The translations under genes were made by a program, and so were the position numbers. From assembly GCF_900109375.1 (NCBI RefSeq), contig NZ_FOAB01000004.1:248001-312000 (forward strand): a stretch of 64,000 bases of DNA, read 5' to 3'. The stretch is from Aquimarina amphilecti (lineage in GTDB: Bacteria > Bacteroidota > Bacteroidia > Flavobacteriales > Flavobacteriaceae). The notes under the pieces were generated by a model. That model was not told the origin of the DNA. It ran no database searches and saw only the letters and a program-made list of their open reading frames with translations. How positions within the stretch are numbered: the first letter of the stretch is position 1; each line of letters begins with the position of its first letter. Positions 26,094 through 35,164 of the stretch are shown here, piece after piece.

Positions 26094-27557
26094 ATGGATT
26101 TAAAGAATATAAAAACATTTGGAGAACTAAAGGCATCAGGATATAGTAGTAGAAGTATAAAAGATGAACTTAGAGATAATTTAAGAATTAAGATTGGTAA
26201 TAAAGAGGATACTTTTACCGGAATCTACGGATATGAGAATACCGTTATTCCTGAATTAGAAAGAGCTATATTATCTAGACATAATATCAATTTATTAGGT
26301 TTAAGAGGTCAGGCAAAGACTCGTTTAGCAAGACAAATGATTAATTTATTAGATGAATGGATTCCTGTTGTCGAAGGATCTGAGATCAATGATGATCCAT
26401 TTCATCCAATATCAAGATATGCAGTTACATTAATTAAAGAAAAAGGAGATGAAACACCTATATCTTGGATGCATAGAAATGATCGTTTTGCTGAAAAATT
26501 AGCTACTCCTGATGTAACAGTGGCTGATATTATTGGTGATGTAGATCCTATCAAAGCTGCAAATCTAAAGTTAAGTTATGCAGATGATAGAGTTATCCAT
26601 TTCGGAATGATTCCAAGAGCTAATCGTTGTATTTTTGTAATTAATGAACTACCTGATTTACAAGCTCGTATTCAGGTTGCATTGTTTAATATTCTTCAAG
26701 AAGGGGATATTCAGATAAGAGGTTTTAAACTTCGATTACCGTTAGACATGCAATTTGTATTTACAGCAAATCCAGAGGATTATACGAACAGAGGTAGTAT
26801 AGTTACTCCTCTTAAAGATAGAATTGGTTCTCAGATACTAACGCATTATCCCGAAACTATAGAGATTGCTAAAACTATAACGCAGCAAGAAGCTCAATTA
26901 GACTCTAGACAAAGCACACTCGTTTATGTACCTGATTTGGCAAAGGACTTATTAGAACAAATTAGTTTTCAGGCTAGAGAAAGCGAGTTCATTGATTCTA
27001 AAAGTGGAGTAAGTGCCAGAATGAGTATTACTGCATATGAGAATTTATTGAGTACGGCAGAATATAGAGCTCTTAAATCTGGAGATGAGCATACGTTATT
27101 GAGACTTAGTGACTTTATGGGAGTAGTTCCTGCAATAACTGGTAAGGTAGAATTAGTTTATGAAGGTGAGCAAGAAGGAGCGGCTTCTGTAGCCCATACA
27201 TTAATTTCAGATGCTGTTAAAACATTATTTTCCGAGTTTTTTCCAAAAATAGAGAAGTTAGAAAAAGAAAGTGAGAGAAGCCCATATCAAGAACTGATCG
27301 ATTGGTTTTTTGAGCAAAGTGGTTTTGAACTTTTAGATGAAATCCCAGAAGATGAATACAAGAAAAAATTGGACGAAATTAAACCATTAAGTCACCTTAT
27401 CGAAAAATATCAAGATGGTGTAGATAAAAAAGACAGCTATTTTATGAAAGAATTCTTGTTATGGGGATTAGTAGAACATAAAAAGTTAAGTAAATATAGA
27501 TTATCCGAAGGATTTAGATTTAAAGATTTATATGGTAGTTACATAAATGATTTGTAG
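26094..27557 (+). CDS. ChlI/MoxR-like AAA+ ATPase
   Basis: The 487-residue protein has a short N-terminal region and an AAA+ domain (about 45-290). Walker A reads GLRGQAKT (Gly69-Thr76, Lys75), with Lys-Thr rather than the common Gly-Lys-Ser/Thr. The Walker B-like FVINELPD segment (181-188) has Asn184-Glu185 where Asp-Glu is usual. Sensor 1 lies in FVFTANPEDYTNRG and an arginine-finger region in TPLKDRIGSQI. A helical C-terminal extension (about 380-487) follows. The same NELPDL form occurs in Mg-chelatase-I-like relatives, so this is probably a subfamily feature. Partner of the VWA protein upstream. The stop codon is only 5 bp from the convergent DUF1853 gene. Confidence 0.88.
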   Translation: MDLKNIKTFGELKASGYSSRSIKDELRDNLRIKIGNKEDTFTGIYGYENTVIPELERAILSRHNINLLGLRGQAKTRLARQMINLLDEWIPVVEGSEINDDPFHPISRYAVTLIKEKGDETPISWMHRNDRFAEKLATPDVTVADIIGDVDPIKAANLKLSYADDRVIHFGMIPRANRCIFVINELPDLQARIQVALFNILQEGDIQIRGFKLRLPLDMQFVFTANPEDYTNRGSIVTPLKDRIGSQILTHYPETIEIAKTITQQEAQLDSRQSTLVYVPDLAKDLLEQISFQARESEFIDSKSGVSARMSITAYENLLSTAEYRALKSGDEHTLLRLSDFMGVVPAITGKVELVYEGEQEGAASVAHTLISDAVKTLFSEFFPKIEKLEKESERSPYQELIDWFFEQSGFELLDEIPEDEYKKKLDEIKPLSHLIEKYQDGVDKKDSYFMKEFLLWGLVEHKKLSKYRLSEGFRFKDLYGSYINDL

Positions 27558-27562
27558 ATCAA

Positions 27563-28384
27563 CTACCACCAAACAATAAAACACTTAGAGAAAGAATCTT
27601 CATTACTTTTTATCCAGAGTAATGGAGATTTTTTTTTATGAAGTTGTGTCTGAAGTTGCTCCAGTATTGATGTGTACGTGTACCAGATCTTATTATGTTT
27701 TGGATGTATGATCCAATTTTTTTTCTGAGGTATAAAATATTCTAAAGAGCCATATTTATCCGACACGAAATCTTTTTTATGGATCCAAAACCCTTGAATA
27801 CAATCATTATTTAGATGTGGAATTTTTTTGTTTTGATAAGATAAAGGGATAAATAGATTTCCGAAAAAACAGACTTTTTGATTTATGTTATTTGCTTGTA
27901 TATTTAGTTCATTTAATTTTTTAATGGTTTCGCTACGATAGAGTAGTGGCAATTGTTTTTCTTTTAGTTTAGTAACTTTTTCTAGTAAACTATCGTTCTG
28001 ATTAGGTCCGATCCATCTTTCTAAAACAATGTTGCTTTTTTCTGGATTGTATAAGTAGAACTTATAAATCAATTCAATATGTAAAATATCTTTATTGTGT
28101 AGATCTTCTATTATGAAATCTAATTCACCAATAGTTATTTTATTTCGAAATATTTGAAGACTTTTTAGTATTAACTTATAATGACTTGAATTATTTATAT
28201 AATGCTCAAAAAAGTGTTCAATTCTTTTTCCCAGTACTTCATTATGAGGAATATTAATAGAAAGCTCTTTGGAGGTATCAATATTAGAGTGGTGTAGTTT
28301 AAACTGTGAAAGTTCAAAAAGACTATTATCTTTCCATAATAGTTTACTGTCTAAAAAACCAGCATATTGATGTTCTAGAGACAC
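27563..28384 (-). CDS. DUF1853 family protein
   Basis: The 273-residue cytoplasmic protein shows the DUF1853 core: ITIGELDFIIED and, 15 residues on, IELIYKFYLY, then the WIGPNQNDSLLEKVTKL segment. GELDF...E...KFYL gives a D, E and K arrangement like a PD-(D/E)XK nuclease core, so a nuclease-like fold is possible, but activity is not established for this family. The C-terminus has ECFIP-like strands (LEYFIPQKKNWI, LWIKSN). It is the third gene of an operon with the two hybrid kinases (8 bp gap); this linkage may be incidental. Confidence 0.8.
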   Translation of the reverse strand: MSLEHQYAGFLDSKLLWKDNSLFELSQFKLHHSNIDTSKELSINIPHNEVLGKRIEHFFEHYINNSSHYKLILKSLQIFRNKITIGELDFIIEDLHNKDILHIELIYKFYLYNPEKSNIVLERWIGPNQNDSLLEKVTKLKEKQLPLLYRSETIKKLNELNIQANNINQKVCFFGNLFIPLSYQNKKIPHLNNDCIQGFWIHKKDFVSDKYGSLEYFIPQKKNWIIHPKHNKIWYTYTSILEQLQTQLHKKKSPLLWIKSNEDSFSKCFIVWW

Positions 28385-28392
28385 GATACTTA

Positions 28393-30453
28393 TTATTTAT
28401 TTTTGAATATAGAAATGTATTTGTCTAATATTGGTTTTAATATTTTTCTATCTACTGGTTTGGCAAGGAAGTCATCACATCCTGCTTCCAAAGCTTTTTC
28501 AATATCTTCTTCTGTAGAATATGCTGTTTGCGCCACAACAGGAAGATCAGGGCGCATTTTTTTAATGCGTTTAGTTGCATCATAACCATCCATAATTGGC
28601 ATTTTGATATCCATTAAAACTAAATCAATCTTTTCGTTTTCTTGGCATATTTCTACAGCTTCCTTTCCATTCTTAGCACGATAAATGATAAACTCGAAAT
28701 CAATCATTTTCGTTAAGACTGTTTTTAAAAATAAGAAATTGACTTCACCATCTTCAGCAATTAGTACGACATGTTTTTCTGGAATTATTTCTCCCTTTTT
28801 TTTAGTAGATAGTTCTGCGTTATTCTGCATTGGGGTGTATGGAATTTTTAGTAAGAAGGCACTACCTTCTTGCTCTTTACTTATAAAGGAAATATTTCCT
28901 CCGATTAAGTTGGTGTATTCTTTTGCAATGGCTAGACCTAAACCAAGACCTCCAAAATTTTTAGAAATCTCTTTTTCTGATTGAGAGAAACTTTTAAAAA
29001 TAATATCTCGATCTTTTTGTTTAATTCCTATTCCTGTATCCTTTATTGATATAGCAACATAATCTTCCACAATATAAGAAAAGATTATTATTGAACCAGA
29101 ATGAGTGAATTTTATACCATTATCAATTAGACTACTTAATATTTTATAAAGTTTAGGATGGTCTGTAATGATTATATTTTCTTCCTTTGGAATTTTGTTT
29201 TCTAATTTTATAATAAGATTCTTCTCATTAGCTTTAGGTGAATGTTCAGATATTAATTGCGAAAACAATTCTTCTAAATTTGTTGGGGTAAATCGTACTT
29301 TACTTTGTTTTGTTTCTAACACGGAAATTTCTAGAATATTATCCACAGAAGTAATTAAATCTTTACCACTCGCTATAATGATTTCCGTATATTCTTGTCT
29401 TTCTTCTTCTGTAATAACATCGGATTTCAATAACTCTGAGAATCCCATAATTCCATTCATAGGAGTTCTAATTTCATGAGATATATTTTGAATAAAATTG
29501 GTTTTTATTCTATTACTTTCTTCGGCTTTATCCTTTGCAATTTGGAGTTCTTGGGTTTTTTGCTTGATTTTAAATTTTAAATAAAAGTGAATTAAAATAA
29601 TACTTGCTAAAGCTGTGAAAAATATAATGGATGAAATGAACCAGAATTTTGGTTTTTTGTAAAAAGGTTTTACGACATCAAAAAGCCAATTATCGAGAAT
29701 TTCCTGTTTTTCTTTATCGGTAATGTTACGCGTAGCTTTTGCAATAATTTCGTTTAAAGTTTTATTTTCCTTGCTAACTGCTATACTAGGGATATAACTA
29801 TAATCAATTTCTGTAATTACTTTTAAGCCTGTGATTCCTTCTGATTTTATTAAATAATTTACTAATGCCTTACCACCAATATATGCATCTGCTTCTCCGG
29901 ATTGTAACTTAAGTAAACAGGTAATGTCGTCAGGATAGTTTTTAATATTTAAATTAGAATAATTTTCTTTAAGATGATCATCTATAGAATATCCTTTTGG
30001 TACAGTAATCCTCTTATCCAGAAAATTATTGAATTTTAGTGTGCTATCAGTTTCTTCTCTAACTACCAAAACAAATGGCGTTTCGAAAAATTTAGTGTAA
30101 AAATTTAGATATTTTTCTCTTCCCGCAGTTTCCTGCATTTCTAATACAATATCAATTTTGTTATTTTGAGCGTCCTTTATTAGGTTAGACCAATTGGTAT
30201 AGTATTTTTTTCGAAAACGGTAATCAATCTTTTTTTCAATAAGGCCAAAATGGTCTACTAGAATACCATCAATACTATCTTTTTTGTTTATAAACTGATA
30301 AGGAGGATAATATGCATATACCGCTACAGTAATGGCATCTTGTTTTAGAAGCCAATCTCTTTGAGACTCTGAGAGAATATCCTGATTAGAACAAGATGTA
30401 ACTCCCACTATTAAGTAGAAGAAAATAAACACATAAGCGATCTTTTTTTTCAT
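28393..30453 (-). CDS. BvgS-like hybrid sensor histidine kinase (intact catalytic motifs)
   Basis: Domains in order over 686 residues: N-terminal hydrophobic signal with lipobox-like VTSC (Cys21); periplasmic SBP_bac_3-type solute-binding domain (about 35-260); one TM helix (about 272-293); HisKA with phospho-acceptor His326 (NISHEIRTPMNG); HATPase_c with N-box (about 435, LIDNGIKFTH), DTGIGI, F-box IFKSFSQSE and GLGLGLAIAKEY; and a C-terminal receiver domain (about 560-680) with LMDIKMPIMDGYDA and conserved KPVD. The substrate-binding domain suggests sensing of an amino acid or other small solute in the periplasm. Output is probably a phosphotransfer chain; no response regulator gene adjoins it. 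It follows its paralogue after 3 bp. Confidence 0.92.
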   Translation of the reverse strand: MKKKIAYVFIFFYLIVGVTSCSNQDILSESQRDWLLKQDAITVAVYAYYPPYQFINKKDSIDGILVDHFGLIEKKIDYRFRKKYYTNWSNLIKDAQNNKIDIVLEMQETAGREKYLNFYTKFFETPFVLVVREETDSTLKFNNFLDKRITVPKGYSIDDHLKENYSNLNIKNYPDDITCLLKLQSGEADAYIGGKALVNYLIKSEGITGLKVITEIDYSYIPSIAVSKENKTLNEIIAKATRNITDKEKQEILDNWLFDVVKPFYKKPKFWFISSIIFFTALASIILIHFYLKFKIKQKTQELQIAKDKAEESNRIKTNFIQNISHEIRTPMNGIMGFSELLKSDVITEEERQEYTEIIIASGKDLITSVDNILEISVLETKQSKVRFTPTNLEELFSQLISEHSPKANEKNLIIKLENKIPKEENIIITDHPKLYKILSSLIDNGIKFTHSGSIIIFSYIVEDYVAISIKDTGIGIKQKDRDIIFKSFSQSEKEISKNFGGLGLGLAIAKEYTNLIGGNISFISKEQEGSAFLLKIPYTPMQNNAELSTKKKGEIIPEKHVVLIAEDGEVNFLFLKTVLTKMIDFEFIIYRAKNGKEAVEICQENEKIDLVLMDIKMPIMDGYDATKRIKKMRPDLPVVAQTAYSTEEDIEKALEAGCDDFLAKPVDRKILKPILDKYISIFKNK

Positions 30454-30456
30454 ATA

Positions 30457-32541
30457 CTAGCTGGTCTTATTTCTGTTCTTAAATACAGGAAAGTATTTAC
30501 TTAACATTGGTTTTAAGATCTTTTTGTCTACCGGTTTAGAAACAAAATCATCGCATCCGGCATCTAACGCCTTTTGCACATCTTCCTCTATAGAGTAAGC
30601 CGTTTGTGCGATTATCGGTAAATTAGGTCTCATTTTTTTTATATATGCTGTAGCATCATACCCATTCATGATTGGCATTTTAATATCCATAAGAACTAAA
30701 TCAATACTTTTATTTTCTTCGCAAATAGTTACTGCTTCCTGCCCATTTTTTGCTCTATAGATTGTGAAATCATAATCATTCATTTTTGTAAGAATTGTTT
30801 TAAGAAATAAAAAATTAGTTTCACCGTCTTCAGCGATTAAAATGATATTTTTTTCTGTTTTTAAAGAGCTTTTTTCAGTATTTCCTTTTGTATGTGAGTT
30901 GTTATTTTGAACTTGATTATGCGGGATTTTTAGGGTAAAAGTACTTCCTTCATCTTTCTGACTTATTAATGTAATCTGTCCTCCAATAAAATCAGCATTT
31001 TTTTTGGCAATAGTAAGCCCTAATCCTATTCCATCATATTTTTCTATTGTATTTGTTGTATTGTTTGTAATATTTAGGTTAGTAATTATTTTACTTTTTT
31101 TTGTATCTCCAATCCCAATCCCAGTATCTTTTATAGAAATAGATAACTCCCCATTTATTGCAGAACATAAAATAGCTATAGTTCCATTATTAGTATGTTT
31201 TATAGCGTTATCCATAAAAACATTTAATATTTTATTTAGTTTAGGACGATCCATCAAAACTAAGTTTTCGGAATTTGTGAGTTTGTTTTTAATACTAATT
31301 TTAATGTTTTTCTCTTCTGCTTTTACTTGATGTTGAGAAATTAGTGCTTTGAAAACGTCTCGAAGATTGATTTCAATTAACCTTAGGGTGAATCTTTTGG
31401 TTTGTAATTGAGAAATTTCAAGGATATTATCAATAATAGATAATAATTCTTTACTATTTCCAATAATCATTTGAGTATATTTCTGTCTCTCTTTTGAACT
31501 TAAATCCTCATCAGTCAAAAACTCCGAAAGTCCAATAATTCCATTCATTGGAGTTCTTATTTCCTGTGGAATATTATAAATAAAATTTGTTTTTAAACGA
31601 TTACTTTCTTCGGCAATATCTCTAGCAATTATTAATTCTTCCGTTTTCTGTTTAATTTTATATTTAAGATAGGTATTAAAAGATGCTCCTAGAATGAATA
31701 ATAATAGTGTGGTTAAGAATACCATTATCCAAAAATTAGGAGTTTGATAAAAAGGAGTAACATTACTGTAATACCAATTATTTAGTATTGATTCTTTTTC
31801 TTCTTTTGTAATATTAGAAAGTACTTTAGAAAAAATATTGTGTAGAATAGTATTACTATTATTTACAGCAACTCCGGGTTCATATTCTAAGGTCGTATCT
31901 GAGGTTATTTTTATATCATTTAGTTTTTTTATCCTTATATAATAATTAACCAAGGCTTTAGGACCTATGTAAGCGTCGTACTCTCCAGAATTCAATTTTA
32001 TTAAACATGTTTGTTCATCTTTTTCGGTTACAATATTAAAATTGGGATATGTACGTTTTAAAATTTCTGTTATGGCATAGTCTTCTGGTAGAACAATAGT
32101 TTTGTTAGTTAGACTATTAAAATTGATTCCAAAATTAGCGTTTGATCTGGTGACGATTACGTGAGGAGATTTAAAAAGAGGAGTGTAAAAGTTTAAGTAT
32201 GATTTTCGTTCTTTAGTTTCTTGGATTTCTAATATGCATTGAACATCATTATTTTTTACATCTTGTATTAATTGGGGCCAATGGTTGTAACGTTTTTTTT
32301 TGAATTTGTATCCAATTTTTTGCTCAATTAATTTTAAATAATCTATGAAAATACCATCAATTTCATTCTGTTCATTGACAAATTGATAAGGTGGGTAATA
32401 AGGGTATATAGCGACAGTAATACTATCATTTTCTGATAACCATTCTCTTTCCGAATCAGTGATTACAGTTTCTTTTGAGCAAGATAATGTTGATAAAAAT
32501 AACAGGAAGATTGGGAAGAAGTATAGTACTTTTTTTAGCAT
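30457..32541 (-). CDS. Paralogous hybrid kinase with Gln at the phospho-acceptor site (probably kinase-defective)
   Basis: The 694-residue product has the same plan as its downstream neighbour: lipobox-like TLSC (Cys21), SBP_bac_3-type domain (about 35-260), TM (about 273-295), HisKA-like helix pair, HATPase_c and receiver. At residue 326, exactly where the neighbour has His, the codon at 31564-31566 reads CAG: the motif is NIPQEIRTPMNG. The F-box is also lost: the neighbour has IFKSFSQSE, here an Asn/Thr-rich stretch (ITNLNITNNTTNTIE). The N-box (FMDNAIKHTN), DTGIGI, and GIGLGLTIAK are kept, and the receiver keeps LMDIKMPIMNGYDA and KPVD. So ATP binding is possible but cis phosphorylation of this His is not. 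It may act as a ligand-sensing partner or phospho-sink for the intact kinase, to which it is coupled (3 bp gap). Confidence 0.9.
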   Translation of the reverse strand: MLKKVLYFFPIFLLFLSTLSCSKETVITDSEREWLSENDSITVAIYPYYPPYQFVNEQNEIDGIFIDYLKLIEQKIGYKFKKKRYNHWPQLIQDVKNNDVQCILEIQETKERKSYLNFYTPLFKSPHVIVTRSNANFGINFNSLTNKTIVLPEDYAITEILKRTYPNFNIVTEKDEQTCLIKLNSGEYDAYIGPKALVNYYIRIKKLNDIKITSDTTLEYEPGVAVNNSNTILHNIFSKVLSNITKEEKESILNNWYYSNVTPFYQTPNFWIMVFLTTLLLFILGASFNTYLKYKIKQKTEELIIARDIAEESNRLKTNFIYNIPQEIRTPMNGIIGLSEFLTDEDLSSKERQKYTQMIIGNSKELLSIIDNILEISQLQTKRFTLRLIEINLRDVFKALISQHQVKAEEKNIKISIKNKLTNSENLVLMDRPKLNKILNVFMDNAIKHTNNGTIAILCSAINGELSISIKDTGIGIGDTKKSKIITNLNITNNTTNTIEKYDGIGLGLTIAKKNADFIGGQITLISQKDEGSTFTLKIPHNQVQNNNSHTKGNTEKSSLKTEKNIILIAEDGETNFLFLKTILTKMNDYDFTIYRAKNGQEAVTICEENKSIDLVLMDIKMPIMNGYDATAYIKKMRPNLPIIAQTAYSIEEDVQKALDAGCDDFVSKPVDKKILKPMLSKYFPVFKNRNKTS

Positions 32542-32672
32542 ATAGATTTACAGTTTAAATACTTTACTTTTTTTATTCCCTTTAATAAAGATAGTATTTT
32601 AATAGTAGTTTTGAAAGGATGTTACTTTTAAAACTATAATGTGTAATGCTTAAGCTATTGTTTATTAGCTTT

Positions 32673-33689
32673 TTATTGATCTTTGGTGATTTCGTTTCCA
32701 TCTGGGTATAGTGCAAAACGACCTTTTGATTTATCGTGTACATGATCATAAGTAGGCCAGGGCCATTTACCAAATTGATTGTGTTGATATTCTAGAATAG
32801 CTTCTCTAATTTCTTGTTGAGTATTCATTACAAATGGTCCTTGTTGTACTACAGATTCATTAATTGGTTTTCCCTGAAGAAGTAGGAAATGAGATTCTTT
32901 GTCACCATTTTTAATTGTTAATTCTTTATGTGCTACAGTAATTAGTTCATGATTTACTGGGATTTTATATCCATCACTTTCAATTTCATTTCCTTTAAAA
33001 AAGAAAATAGAACGATTTATTCCTTCTGATGCCTTCTTAAATGTGTATTGGGCATTCGGTGCCATTTTTATAGTAGCTATTAAAACTTCGTTTTCTGAAT
33101 TGGATGCCCAAGAATCTGGAGCTGGAGTTTCAGCCTTTTGATTTTGTAACGTTCCAGCAATTAATGTAATTTCTATTAGTTTTCCTTGTTGGTCAGTGAT
33201 AGTGATCTTGGGTATTTCTTCACTCCAAAGCATTTTAAAATGTGGGGCTACCATTTTTTTACTTTTAGGAAGATTAAGCCAAATTTGGAATAGTAAAAAA
33301 GGGTTTTCTTCTTCAGAATTTAATAGTGGAAACATTTCAGAATGTTGCACACCTCTACCAGCAGTCATCCATTGCACATCGCCATTACCGAAACGACCAG
33401 CAGCACCTAAAGAGTCCGAATGATCCACAAGTCCTTTTTGTACAATAGTTATAGTTTCAAACCCACGATGAGGATGAGCTGGAAAACCTGGTACTTTATT
33501 CCCGTGGTACATTCTCCAGCCATCTTTACTTATAAAATCTTGCCCTATGTTTCTTCCTTCAAGAGGTGCATCGGGGCCTAATTCTTCATTCCCTTTAGGA
33601 TATTGATCTTCATGATATGCACAGAATAAAAATGGGTCAGGAGTTTCCCAAGTAAAACCTAAACGTCTAACTTTAATAATTACACTCAT
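32673..33689 (-). CDS. Pirin family protein
   Basis: The 338-residue protein has the pirin bicupin layout. The N-terminal cupin contains the metal motif HPHRGFETIT plus HSD and VQHSEMF, matching the His-x-His...His...Glu set of iron-binding pirins, and WMTAGRGVQHSE is the typical pirin signature. The C-terminal cupin (from about 190) carries a typical pirin C-terminal region ending with QGPFVMNTQQEI and a C-terminal tail. Pirins are nonheme iron proteins; some act as quercetin dioxygenases. Length is above the usual 280-290 because of a longer C-terminal tail. Spacing to the upstream amidohydrolase gene is 62 bp, so a shared transcript is possible. Confidence 0.92.
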   Translation of the reverse strand: MSVIIKVRRLGFTWETPDPFLFCAYHEDQYPKGNEELGPDAPLEGRNIGQDFISKDGWRMYHGNKVPGFPAHPHRGFETITIVQKGLVDHSDSLGAAGRFGNGDVQWMTAGRGVQHSEMFPLLNSEEENPFLLFQIWLNLPKSKKMVAPHFKMLWSEEIPKITITDQQGKLIEITLIAGTLQNQKAETPAPDSWASNSENEVLIATIKMAPNAQYTFKKASEGINRSIFFFKGNEIESDGYKIPVNHELITVAHKELTIKNGDKESHFLLLQGKPINESVVQQGPFVMNTQQEIREAILEYQHNQFGKWPWPTYDHVHDKSKGRFALYPDGNEITKDQ

Positions 33690-33751
33690 AACTATTATTT
33701 TAATTTTTAATTAAGATAAAAAATAACAGTTGATATATGTCAAAAAATAAG

Positions 33752-35164
33752 TTAATCAATTTGCATTTTTTTAGGATCATAAACCTGACTTCCTTTAATT
33801 ACTTTGTAAATATCTTGAGTATTTTTAATACGTTCAATTGGATTACTGTTAAGGATAACTAAATCAGAATTTTTTCCAATTTTTATAGTGCCAGATATCT
33901 CATCTTTTTTAAGAAATTTCGATCCATTGTATGCGGAGGTTTGTATAGCTTCTAAAGGTGATAACCCGGTTGACACTAATGCTTCAAGTTCTTGATGTAA
34001 TGAAATGCCAGAGTATGTATAAGAGTTGTAAGCTCCGCTATCTGATCCGGCTAACAACCTTACATCTGCATCGTGTAAAGATTTTGTAAGGGTTTTAAAA
34101 AAAGTATTTAATTCTTTTCTTGTTTTTTTAGCTTTCTCCGAGGCATTTAAAGCACGTTTAATTCGACCCTCATATGTTTTAATGATTCCTTTTCCAATAA
34201 TTTTTAAATAAGGATCTTGAGTATGATCAACCTCGTCTAGATAGCTTAAAATATTACCAATGTGTAATGTTGGAACAACATAAGTATTTGTTTTTTTAAG
34301 ATTTTGAAAAGTATTCTGAGCCGTAGAATCGTTGTAACTAATAATTAGATCATCCATAGCATCCCAGAAACCCAATTCTTTTTGGATAATTGCTTGTGTG
34401 ATTTCTGATTCTTTGGTAGAACAACCTTTCAACACATAATACAAATGTTCAATTGCTCCAATACCATAATCTAGTGCTTCGTTAAGTTCTACTGTAAATG
34501 GCATATGACCTGAGGAAATCATTTTTCTATCTGTGGCTTGTTTTAATATTTCTAAGTAATTTTCTCTAGATATTCTACTATCGTATATTTTTACAAAATC
34601 TGAAGGGATTTTTTCTAAAGAATCTAATGCTTTGGTAATATCTTCTGATGATTCTATAGGTAAAGAACCTGCCCAAGTAGCATTTGTTCCATCTAGCTTA
34701 GGACCAGAGGTATATATAGTTGGTCCGACCAATGTGTTATCATTTATTTCCTTTCTCCATTTTAAAATTTCTAATGTTAAGTCTCCTCCTGCATCTCTTA
34801 CAGTTGTTATTCCATTAGCAATAAAAAGAGGAAGTAGATTACGATTTTCTTCTATCAAGGATTTTCCACCTCTAAGATGAATATGATTATCCCAAAAACC
34901 CGGAAGAAGGTATTTATTCGTTCCGTCTATTTTATTTTTAGTAACATAGTTGTCAATACTATCATATGCTTCAATTTTTGTGATTTTCCCATCATTAACA
35001 TATACCGTTTTGGTTGTAATATTTCCATTTTCAATCTCGATTAAATTGATATCCGAAATTACAATATCGTAGTGTTCCTTTTCTTTTTTAGAACAGCTTA
35101 CCGTACTAAGAAGTACAACTATAAATAGTACTACTTTATAGTTTTTGATAATTAATAGCATCAT
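33752..35164 (-). CDS. Amidohydrolase-family lipoprotein
   Basis: I chose the ATG pair at 35159-35164: the longer frame up to 35269 has a long basic prefix overlapping the upstream DUF3291 gene, while the short form begins with a signal sequence and lipobox STVSC. The mature enzyme has the metal-dependent hydrolase fold: HIHLRGG (HxH), a Lys in FVKIYDSR, SGHMPF and EHLYYV His ligands, and AGSDSGA (Asp). This matches imidazolonepropionase/prolidase-type amidohydrolases. It overlaps the end of the DUF3291 gene by about 29 bp and belongs to the same minus-strand set as the larger propeller amidohydrolase. Substrate unknown, perhaps a dipeptide or cyclic amide. Confidence 0.86.
   Translation of the reverse strand: MMLLIIKNYKVVLFIVVLLSTVSCSKKEKEHYDIVISDINLIEIENGNITTKTVYVNDGKITKIEAYDSIDNYVTKNKIDGTNKYLLPGFWDNHIHLRGGKSLIEENRNLLPLFIANGITTVRDAGGDLTLEILKWRKEINDNTLVGPTIYTSGPKLDGTNATWAGSLPIESSEDITKALDSLEKIPSDFVKIYDSRISRENYLEILKQATDRKMISSGHMPFTVELNEALDYGIGAIEHLYYVLKGCSTKESEITQAIIQKELGFWDAMDDLIISYNDSTAQNTFQNLKKTNTYVVPTLHIGNILSYLDEVDHTQDPYLKIIGKGIIKTYEGRIKRALNASEKAKKTRKELNTFFKTLTKSLHDADVRLLAGSDSGAYNSYTYSGISLHQELEALVSTGLSPLEAIQTSAYNGSKFLKKDEISGTIKIGKNSDLVILNSNPIERIKNTQDIYKVIKGSQVYDPKKMQID

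Noticed and set aside
24925..27557. VWA/AAA+ pair as part of a Bat (aerotolerance) operon
   Set aside because: The VWA protein has no TM segment and no BatA, BatB or BatD-like genes adjoin.
28393..32541. Tandem kinase genes as an assembly duplication
   Set aside because: The two copies differ widely in sequence and each has an intact frame, so they are true diverged paralogues.
32582..32773. Minus-strand 63-codon frame at the end of the pirin gene
   Set aside because: It overlaps the pirin coding region in another frame and shows no family feature.
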